The translations under genes were made by a program, and so were the position numbers. From NCBI GenBank assembly GCA_015067005.1, contig SVNH01000013.1, positions 1 through 40,269 of the forward strand: 40,269 nucleotides of DNA, given 5' to 3'. This DNA is from Ruminococcus flavefaciens (lineage in GTDB: Bacteria; Bacillota; Clostridia; Oscillospirales; Ruminococcaceae). Within the stretch, counting starts at the first letter, position 1, and the number at the start of each line of letters is the position of its first letter. Shown in pieces: positions 8,801 through 14,123 of the stretch. A model generated the notes under the pieces. It ran no database searches. It saw only the letters and a list, made by a program, of their open reading frames with translations, and was not told the origin of the DNA.

Positions 8801-11168
8801 CATTGGAATCAATGTAGCTGAATTCGGGCTCAAGAGTGATGAACGAATAGGTCGCTGTACCAGTTCCGGTTTTCTGAGCGTAAGGATTAGCCTTGAGAGT
8901 TTTCGCAAACTGCTCCGAGCCGATAGAGTTGTACCAGCTTGTCAGATTCTCCTTACTCAGCGTGTACAGTATCTTAGGATCGGAAGAATTGCTGTTGCTG
9001 CCGATCTTGAACTTCGTACCGTCAGGGTTAACTATATTAAGACCTGAAAGGTAAGTGAACTGACGGGTAACATCATTGATACTCTGAGCTACGGTAAGGT
9101 TACCGTTCAGCCACTTATTGAGGATATTTGATGATGCTCCTATTATGGAAGCACTTGTCATAGCATCTGTACCTGTTCTGTATTCTCCGTCTGCATTAAG
9201 GAATGTCAGAGAAGAATTCTGCTTAAGTGTGAACTGGAAAGGCCTGTATATCGGTGCAACTCCGTGTATTACCATCCAATCGCACTCAGAACAGCCTGCT
9301 GCATTTTCAAATTCTATTCTCTGCGGAGCAAGGCAGTGATTATATCTTAAATTATCATCCCAGACAGGGTAAACGTAATCTATTTTAGAGAACTGATCCT
9401 TTGTCCTTAATGAATATGTATCAAACGTAGAATTACCATAATAACCATCAGCATAATGACTTAAAGCACCATCAGATAATAGCATTACCCTTTTTTCTGC
9501 ACAGTTTCCTGTTGTACCCCATGCTACCTTCGCACCTGCGATCCATATAGGCATCGAATCATCTGTAAGCTTGAATCCGACACCGACATTGCCTGTGGGA
9601 GAGCTGAACCATGCATCTTCGTCCCAGCGGGTATGCCAGCCGCCTGCGTATTTTGTGTCGTATGCATTAGTTCCGCAATAATCAGAGCAGGGAGTGTTCC
9701 ATTGCGTATCGGGAGATTTGATATCTATATCTGAACCCATTTCGATATGCTCAAGTCCATATGCACCGCTTACAGGAGCTGATGCCAGAAATCTAACCGA
9801 CGAAACAGCAGAAAGAGCAAGGCTATCTGTCACTTCCTCTTCTGCTTGTTCCTGACCATAAGTTCCTGTAAATGATACAGTGGCATTTCCTGTGCCGACA
9901 GTGCAGGCTGTCTCAGGCACAAGTTCAAGCTCGAAATTTCCTTCTCCGCTGAAATACTCGGTACGTACCGGAATATCAACAGTGAGCTTCGATACTCCGA
10001 ATGGGAACAGGAGAGCACGGTCAACTTCAGAGTAATCACGTCCGGCAAGGGCATTGCCTTCGCCCGTGGTCTTGACCACTGCTGAAACTACGCTGTTGAT
10101 AGCTCCGCTCCTCTCAACAGTAACGGTAACTGTTTCTTCGCCGGGAATATGTACGTAACTGTCAGCAGAGAATGAAACTACCGACTTCTCCGATTCCTCA
10201 TCGTCAACGATAGTGAAAGCGCAGGAGCTTGCCGCACTGTTTGTGGTAGTTCCTGAAGGAGCACCGAGAATAACATAGAACATTCTGTCTCCGTCAGCAT
10301 CATAGTTATCCTTTGGAATGACCTCGAGATACTTCTGCGTCTCGCCAGGTTCAAAATCGACCTGAACGCTCGCACCGACAACAACATCTGTCATTACGTT
10401 TGCAATGCTCTGAAGATCCTGCATTGCAGAATTCTGATCCATATTGGATTCTATTCTCTGAGAAACACCGTCAACGCCAAGAAACATCTGTCTTGCCTTC
10501 TGAACTTCATCGACTGTTCCATTCTCAGATGTATCAAGAGTTATTGTCTCTCCGTCACTAACTGGCTGAACGATATTGTTATCGTTGTTTATGTCATTTG
10601 CAGCCTCTTTTGCTTCCTCAGCGTAATCCTCAAATTTATCCGAAAGTCCGCTCTTATCTGAGATGTAGTCTATCGCTGCCGCAACAGCCTCATCATATGC
10701 AGCTTTAGCTTCTACGTCATTCTCCAAAGCATCTGCAAGCTCTTCGTTATCAGCGTATTCTCTCTGAGTAAATTCGCTGTCTTTCATCATTTCCATAAGG
10801 GATTCGTTGTCATCAGGGTTATCGACCTCAGCAGACGAATCTCTTACACGGATAACATAGTCGTCACCGTATTTTGCAGTAAGATCAGCGATCTTGATCA
10901 ATGCAGAAGAGCTTGAATCAGCAGAGCCGCCTCTGCCGAGTTTGAGCAGATATCTGCCGTTTCCGTTTTCAGATATGCTTGCTGCCGGTGTTGCAAGATA
11001 AAAGACATCACTCTGAAGTATCCCGTCTTCAAGAACAACTTCATCAAGATAGATATCCTGCATTGGTTCATCCTTTAGTTCCTCAGCAAATACTGCTAAC
11101 GGAACTGAGTATGCCGCCATAACAGTTGACAAAGCAAAGCTGCTTATGCGTTTAAATTTTTTTCCCAT
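2814..11168 (-). CDS. Giant LPXTG-anchored cell-surface protein, 2784 residues
   Basis: The protein has a signal peptide (MGKKFKRISSFALSTVMAAY...VFA) and a C-terminal sorting signal LPQTG at residues 2741-2745 followed by a hydrophobic span and RKKEDE, so sortase should attach it to the wall. Calx-beta-like modules lie at about 50-320 (with a helical insert near 110-265) and 330-435. Residues about 1480-1690 are rich in hydrophobic beta strands. About 1720-2245 resembles beta-propeller or sialidase-like repeats. A CARDB-like module follows at about 2250-2350 and a Big_2-like Ig module at about 2510-2590. A 70-residue repeat beginning Y[FY]ADI occurs at about 1170, 2592 and 2672. Its ATG follows AGGAG and lies 13 bases after the 77-aa peptide gene, so both are one operon. 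An adhesin or binding role is inference; no catalytic motif is evident. Confidence 0.85.
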   Translation of the reverse strand: MGKKFKRISSFALSTVMAAYSVPLAVFAEELKDEPMQDIYLDEVVLEDGILQSDVFYLATPAASISENGNGRYLLKLGRGGSADSSSSALIKIADLTAKYGDDYVIRVRDSSAEVDNPDDNESLMEMMKDSEFTQREYADNEELADALENDVEAKAAYDEAVAAAIDYISDKSGLSDKFEDYAEEAKEAANDINNDNNIVQPVSDGETITLDTSENGTVDEVQKARQMFLGVDGVSQRIESNMDQNSAMQDLQSIANVMTDVVVGASVQVDFEPGETQKYLEVIPKDNYDADGDRMFYVILGAPSGTTTNSAASSCAFTIVDDEESEKSVVSFSADSYVHIPGEETVTVTVERSGAINSVVSAVVKTTGEGNALAGRDYSEVDRALLFPFGVSKLTVDIPVRTEYFSGEGNFELELVPETACTVGTGNATVSFTGTYGQEQAEEEVTDSLALSAVSSVRFLASAPVSGAYGLEHIEMGSDIDIKSPDTQWNTPCSDYCGTNAYDTKYAGGWHTRWDEDAWFSSPTGNVGVGFKLTDDSMPIWIAGAKVAWGTTGNCAEKRVMLLSDGALSHYADGYYGNSTFDTYSLRTKDQFSKIDYVYPVWDDNLRYNHCLAPQRIEFENAAGCSECDWMVIHGVAPIYRPFQFTLKQNSSLTFLNADGEYRTGTDAMTSASIIGASSNILNKWLNGNLTVAQSINDVTRQFTYLSGLNIVNPDGTKFKIGSNSNSSDPKILYTLSKENLTSWYNSIGSEQFAKTLKANPYAQKTGTGTATYSFITLEPEFSYIDSNVKLRNPYSFPVTFKISGTEYTLGAYEEKDLSYHLGDTLYTTFTISGDAADTYKPNGLKFKYQEPATGNEKEPSISFDENGYAYINSDTADHRLINTNITVEPEIQEINNEILVKIKNSELGKFQPIGILAQTKNSNGQLVYKNKKDVPNDTEYTYFVFADTKQTFNGRLYSIMVFPKDENDICCWYDKTTLRWYEGNNLYFTAGNAPLRNTIELTLNEANSKTSMYGTLNYMNYNIMAKSSGNASSVPARGTIVSSPFAVSGLNDEGSFETEEFSYFYDSTPRYVRYAVTVNGKDIVKEMKLQSTGNKLDISSTFDNGVSPVTSEIFSNIKISGSYKYNPAFSVLDGSVLPILTNDQVDLKVSILPSEYRSSVVSRADDNKYFADIAGMCAAAEEYYAEKNEITPAYSDVIKVKNKIENEDGKISIRLYNEDGNILDIYIIDPVNGAGNDQQGGFVDVYDENSGKHSGEMIDADSIFNAYEIVNTETPVSARLVVYDKNNKFKFAYEPVDKKTYNKGECIFNMPVEFLVDDPENQTRLFTAAPGDKLYLRLTTDRGGDIGFTYSDVYTGFSFDESALNTTPVEQGIESPIKIEFAELPFLGSSSMNLDFPFVQVGYMRIEQGYRMYIGFSPVQIVDAIAGSNIADMAADDRHDYSEDISYSKILKNGISGAWKGVKQAYNNIFDAGKFWSQDSALSGGNLGSPQWKFDLTLGIYFDFFTPKVIEGDNTTEYDVDFVFGGIGGYVAVSMGFKTAYYFPLPVVLIPAYIGISIDGTIMGMFGAARDTSKPEITYSMSRGQSCDFTSDLDRFQAHVQGGATVQINLGVGLCGVAGIRASGNVDMAALYRPSDFYDDFGFAIDINVGINVDMFLFTVPLMFNVAGWKWGSFEQAENGNAAIDKNGNIVSADTFQLRENAKGDSVWKGSSRLLQYALTPSKTTELVSNSYDHPDSQLITMRNGTNVLAFIDSDAEKGKYQNTTLKLSVYKNGIWTKPTAICDDGTADFQPSIAETKDGRVLVAWVSTGSHNITEDTEMKDYLNSIEVYASFVDIADDGTVTPEKPVKLTSGSREKYYDCMPTVVCDMVTGDSIVYYVKSGRTEGDILELANPYTNDCVVCYMIYNSEADEEVKNGKTVTIPSGWLFSDFYNSEFKGDTESENYLITNFGGQRFLDSPTFEGPNGKEYYTIPDFTAIGYNGLAVYAYSIDKDSSNDTTADKEIMLQIYDFRTHETKHRIQITDDSTADSMPQLFRSRYSEQSTDDEYKHTKLFWYRDDRSIVYIDVTSLIRDGINSDGTLVTSDGTSKQLSYTDENGNIRSIYLYPHQVNTPVDDSHASNQMADFKVTEDSNGRLFVIWTESVSRKNGASSQEIFAASLYSAPDDSGEAVSSGWSKPYQLTDDGHYHDELAVAMTGNNLLVVHNRFDMELDLPNDGKFYDGVVADHDILKISNMSLAATVMEPCGAVEATDISVSYPSVFDSEIVNSSTSDIELPQCGKDVNVNVTVANNGLTTTKGYKLTLYAVNNGTDTKIGETEINTALTPNAEEEYTFSYTLPDNIDGLCFKAVTQELNKNGVYYSNTSEYTSEPMQQRADYSISNISAYQLNDGFHLAYTLTNNGNAPASDEDRFLVVLNGPVNMHFKYSRDERILSNEAVGELGIGESKEYDIIVDISESMLRDYGFITTNLSVRRSEEFSYDDGTSYTDWYYLSDYGYANFYLNIPIKIEVSDVSLEVGESIVPAVSMKYSELLGNNEVSYSVDDNTVAMIENGRIIGVGSGNTKLYTTHIKTGATVVSEISVKPGKKPDDYFADISEILKKAEEDHTQKKGTAQVNSNYVENDDGSLSIMLYDELDRILDVYTIDPKTGKGIVESGGCADLSADSKAKKYYADISELREWAEKDYSDKNNVTPAKSEAVENADGKVTITLMDDDNNVLDTYTIDPKTGKGTDEDGEKVDLPQTGITPYMAAMTAVTLTFAAALILLGMFIIMRSGVIRKKEDE

Positions 11169-11181
11169 CTACTTTCTCCTG

Positions 11182-11415
11182 TTATATAGTTATAGATTTC
11201 TTACACGCAGGACAAATAACATTGTCACTAAAAGCTTTGACAGTAACAGTTACAGTGCTACTGCATTCTGGACAAATTACAGTCGCTTTTTTCGAGCCGC
11301 CTCTGCCGCCTGAGGGTGAACTTCCGCCTGAACCGCTGATAGTTCTATCGTCTCCGCCTGTCACATTGCCGAGCTGTTCTTTATTCAGCTCTTCGTTGTT
11401 AAGATTTTTCTTCAT
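11182..11415 (-). CDS. 77-aa peptide: double-glycine leader plus zinc ribbon
   Basis: The first 21 residues (MKKNLNNEELNKEQLGNVTGG) match almost exactly the leader of the 70-aa peptide, and end in the double glycine expected by C39 peptidases. A Gly/Ser-rich linker (about 22-42) leads to CPEC at 48-51 and CPAC at 68-71, spaced as in a small zinc ribbon. The AAGGAGG site is 12 bases before the ATG. It sits between the 499-aa protein and the giant LPXTG gene in one operon. A zinc-ribbon cargo behind a bacteriocin-type leader is unusual. Export of this peptide is inferred from the leader, and its role is unknown. Confidence 0.75.
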   Translation of the reverse strand: MKKNLNNEELNKEQLGNVTGGDDRTISGSGGSSPSGGRGGSKKATVICPECSSTVTVTVKAFSDNVICPACKKSITI

Positions 11416-11467
11416 TAATAATTAATTCCTCCTTAGAATTATTAAGCTTAAAACTTCTGACTATATA

Positions 11468-12967
11468 TCAGTTGTTTGAATACCAGAATGCAACTCCGCC
11501 TGATGCATTTTCCTGTGCGTCATACCAATATGCGTTATTATCAGCAGAAAGGAAACTTATTGAACCGCTTCCGCACTGATATTCTACTGTATCACTAATG
11601 ATAGTGCCGTCTGCCGCATATTTGAAAGCTTCCTTTGTGCAGTTGTTATACGAAACGGATACTCCTTCATCGGTGATCTGAACAGTACCGCTCATTGTCC
11701 ATACAGCTGAATCAGCAGCGCTGCCGCTCCATGTGATCCTTATTGAAGCCTGATCCTTGCCTATGCAGGCAATCGACATCTTTGCCCTGCCGTTGGTATA
11801 ATCGCCGATGAAGTTCATCATAGGATTCTGACCATCTGCTGCCTTATAGCAGAAACCATAACCTGTATAGTAAGTTACTCTTTCAGGACCGTTTCCGTTA
11901 GTTACAGGCTCAACAACAACGACCCAGCAATTAGTGCCATTAGGATCTGTCCCCTTTGTGCAACTGATGATATTCGCACCGGAGCCGACCTGCTCTCTTA
12001 CACTTCTGATGGCGTCTGATTCAGAGAAAAAGCCGTTGCTGTCTGCAATTGCATTTGTGTCGGACATCTCGTCCATACGCTCGTAGGAGTAGCAGAACTG
12101 ATAACCTGAATAATATGTATATGTTTTAGTGCTGTTTGCAGGCTTAGCAACAATAATCCAGCAGTTAAAACCCTCTCCCACACTGTAACCCTTTGTGCAG
12201 CTGATTATTTCAGCATCATAGCCTAACTGATACTTTACATTGTTGATAGCAGTATCACGGTCAATACCAATAGTATCTGCGTTATTGGGATTGTCCACGC
12301 TATAACAGAACTGATAGCCTGAATAATATGTAACTGTCAGGGAGGTATTCGCAGGAGTAGCAACAACTATCCAGCAGTTAAATCCCTCGGGACTTGTTCC
12401 CTTTGTGCAGCTTATGATCGCTGCATCCGAACCGATCTGTTCCTTGACATTATTGATAGCTGTTTCCTGATCTACGCCGATATTGTTATAGGAATTTTCA
12501 GCGGCAGAGCTGCCATAATTTTCTAATTTAACAGCCTGTACCTGTTTCTCTGCTGCCTTAGAAGCTGACTGGATGTTATTTGTATTCTGTGAAGTCCCCT
12601 CGATCTTGGCTGCATTATCCTTGCCTGCACCCGTTGAGGTTGCCTCAGTTGTATTCGTGTAAGAAGTTGAAGTAGAAGAAGAGGTACCTACTGTGCCGCA
12701 GCCTGTCAGTGTTGCTGCTGTCAGAGCTGAAAAAGCCATAACAGCTGCCAGTGCAACCGGTGCAATACCCTTGCCGCCGCCTACTCCCTCAAGATCTTCG
12801 AGAGAAAGCTCTACATCCTCTTCAACGTTCACAGCAAACGCGTTAAGGTCGATGTTATTTGCGTCTGTAAGAGCCTGAAGCTCCTCGGGTGTCTTGCAAG
12901 CCTTTACCTTTTCCTGCATCTCCGCAGAAATAGAATCCATGAATGCCTTTGTATTAAAGTTTGCCAT
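11468..12967 (-). CDS. Nif11-leader / lipoprotein hybrid with three Cys-containing repeats
   Basis: Residues 1-65 resemble a Nif11-type leader ending ELSLEDLEGVGGG, the type processed at double glycine by NHLM exporters. Directly after it comes a hydrophobic run, residues 68-88, ending in LTGC (87-90), a classical lipobox. A low-complexity Ser/Thr linker follows to about residue 165. Three repeats of about 65 residues come next, each with the pattern AI..V..Q.G..A.IISCTKG, NCW[IV][VI]V and YY[ST]GY.FCY, so three Cys each. A last domain of about 115 residues has two or three more Cys and ends AFWYSNN. The length is far beyond a normal Nif11 precursor. Whether it is processed by the exporter, by lipoprotein signal peptidase or by both cannot be told from sequence. 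The RBS is GGAGGA. Confidence 0.8.
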   Translation of the reverse strand: MANFNTKAFMDSISAEMQEKVKACKTPEELQALTDANNIDLNAFAVNVEEDVELSLEDLEGVGGGKGIAPVALAAVMAFSALTAATLTGCGTVGTSSSTSTSYTNTTEATSTGAGKDNAAKIEGTSQNTNNIQSASKAAEKQVQAVKLENYGSSAAENSYNNIGVDQETAINNVKEQIGSDAAIISCTKGTSPEGFNCWIVVATPANTSLTVTYYSGYQFCYSVDNPNNADTIGIDRDTAINNVKYQLGYDAEIISCTKGYSVGEGFNCWIIVAKPANSTKTYTYYSGYQFCYSYERMDEMSDTNAIADSNGFFSESDAIRSVREQVGSGANIISCTKGTDPNGTNCWVVVVEPVTNGNGPERVTYYTGYGFCYKAADGQNPMMNFIGDYTNGRAKMSIACIGKDQASIRITWSGSAADSAVWTMSGTVQITDEGVSVSYNNCTKEAFKYAADGTIISDTVEYQCGSGSISFLSADNNAYWYDAQENASGGVAFWYSNN

Positions 12968-13027
12968 TTTAATTTCCTCCTGTTATTAGTTATTAAAAAA
13001 TGTTTTGGTTTATACCATCTATTGTGG

Positions 13028-13050
13028 CTTGCGGCATTTTGTGCCGCAAG
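13028..13050 (-). promoter_or_regulatory. Perfect 9-bp hairpin between the 70-aa and 499-aa genes
   Basis: CTTGCGGCA (13028-13036) pairs with TGCCGCAAG (13042-13050) around TTTTG. No T-tract follows on the minus strand, so it is more likely an mRNA processing or partial-termination element in the 142-base gap than a full terminator. Confidence 0.5.
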
Positions 13051-13109
13051 TGCTCCGTTTATACATCCTCTCCATAGGCAGGTGTAAAGTGTTTAACGGG
13101 ATTTATAAA

Positions 13110-13322
13110 TTAATCCCAGCCGTCCTTTGGATCATCCTTCTTATTGCCGCCGACGCAAGCATTGTTAGGATCATCTTTCTTGTTTCCGCCGATGAGTGCG
13201 TTATTGGGATCGTCCTTCTTTTTATCCTTTCTGACTTCAGCCAATACACCGCCGGTCACATTACCAAGCTGCTCCTTGTCAAGTTCGATGTCGTTAAGGT
13301 TTTTCTTCATCTTTTCAGTCAT
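13110..13322 (-). CDS. 70-aa repetitive peptide with double-glycine leader
   Basis: The ATG at 13322 follows AGGAGG by 8 bases. Residues 6-25 contain KKNLNDIELDKEQLGNVTGG, a double-glycine leader. The predicted 45-residue product starts VLAEVRKDK and then holds a repeated unit: KKDDPNNALIGGN, KKDDPNNACVGGN and KKDDPKDGWD. It is very hydrophilic, with one Cys. The extra GG pairs inside the units could be further cut sites, which would release short peptides; this is speculation. It is the first gene behind the operator/promoter at 13544-13589, with a leader of about 215 bases, and so heads the substrate operon. No known family is recognised beyond the leader. Confidence 0.75.
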   Translation of the reverse strand: MTEKMKKNLNDIELDKEQLGNVTGGVLAEVRKDKKKDDPNNALIGGNKKDDPNNACVGGNKKDDPKDGWD

Positions 13323-13543
13323 GATTTTTTCCTCCTAAATTTTAATATATACGAAATAGCTGGAAAGCACTTGCCTTTGGAAGCTTGTCTCTAAGCTCTG
13401 TGTTTTCCATGACTATATCATACCATACCCCAGAACTATCTTCAATAGATGATCTTCTGCTTATATGTAGCCTAAACTACACTGAGATGGCAGATGTAAA
13501 CTAAACTACACAAGACACTATAATTGTAAAATAATTCTTTTTC

Positions 13544-13589
13544 ATTATAACACAAATTGAATACAAAAAAACTCACCGGTTTGGTGAGT
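13544..13589 (-). promoter_or_regulatory. Operator A and promoter of the substrate operon
   Basis: ACTCACCGGTTTGGTGAGT (13571-13589) is an inverted repeat with 7-base arms. On the minus strand GGTGAGT is followed by 21 bases, starting with a T run, and then TATAAT (13544-13549). No good -35 is present, so the repeat lies where an activator would bind. Copies B (19481-19499) and C (21906-21924) share the arrangement. In the leader to 13322 the 11-mer CTAAACTACAC occurs twice (13472-13482, 13501-13511). Confidence 0.7.
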
Positions 13590-13617
13590 ATCGGGCATTT
13601 GCGGAGAATAAAACGAA

Positions 13618-13648
13618 AGCCAATATACCGCAAATGGGTACATTGGCT
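13618..13648 (-). terminator. Terminator of the exporter operon
   Basis: AGCCAAT and ATTGGCT form the base stem with an inner TACC/GGTA pair. On the minus strand TTTCGTTTTATT follows. It stands just beyond the stop of the Nif11 precursor gene and separates the exporter operon from operator A. On the plus strand GTTTTT follows too, so it may work both ways. Confidence 0.65.
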
Positions 13649-13653
13649 GTTTT

Positions 13654-14109
13654 TCATATTTCATTGCCGCTTTTATCATAGCATTCAAGAACACCTCTTT
13701 CATCAAGAAAAAGGCTGCATTTCTTACAGGTTTTTCGTTTATACCTTGAATCTAACTCATGAACTCCGCCTTTCGGGCAAAGTCCTTCATTGTTCCATAT
13801 CCAGTAATCCGTCCAAGTGAGATAGTAGCCGCACAAGCATCCGACAGGCTTGCCATCGGGAGCATATTCATTGCTTGACATTATGCCTCCTGCGATGCCC
13901 TCAAGATCATTCAATGAGAGTTCTGAATCCTCAGTCTCTTTTCTGAATTCCTCTGCCGGGATATTGAATCCGATTTTTTTTGCCGCAACAGAAGCCATTT
14001 CAGGCGTGATCTCGCCATCAGTCATAAGTCCGTCAAGGTTCTTGAGATACCTCTGCCGAAGTTCTTTATCATTATTTATCGCACTTTTTAATCTGTTTAT
14101 CTCTGTCAT
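13654..14109 (-). CDS. Nif11-type precursor peptide, 151 aa
   Basis: Residues 1-75 form a Nif11-like leader (MTEINRLKSAINNDKELRQR...) ending SELSLNDLEGIAGG. The predicted mature part of 76 residues holds six Cys: GCLCG, LCP, TCKKC and LECY, and is Trp/Tyr-rich around YYLTWTDYWIW. The CxC and CxxC pairs could bind metal or form disulfides, or could be lanthionine sites if an enzyme existed elsewhere. The ATG follows GAGAGGA. It is the last gene of the exporter operon, 14 bases after the second ABC transporter, so it is the most direct cargo candidate. Nif11 leaders are known for lanthipeptide and NHLM substrates; no synthetase is seen here. Confidence 0.8.
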   Translation of the reverse strand: MTEINRLKSAINNDKELRQRYLKNLDGLMTDGEITPEMASVAAKKIGFNIPAEEFRKETEDSELSLNDLEGIAGGIMSSNEYAPDGKPVGCLCGYYLTWTDYWIWNNEGLCPKGGVHELDSRYKRKTCKKCSLFLDERGVLECYDKSGNEI

Positions 14110-14123
14110 ATGTATTCCTCTCG

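Noticed and set aside
4855..10387. Many 60-125 aa frames inside the giant gene on both strands
   Set aside because: They are shadows of the 2784-aa frame without RBS or recognisable similarity.
13472..13657. 61-aa minus-strand frame across operator A
   Set aside because: It runs through the operator, promoter and terminator and has no RBS or protein-like composition.
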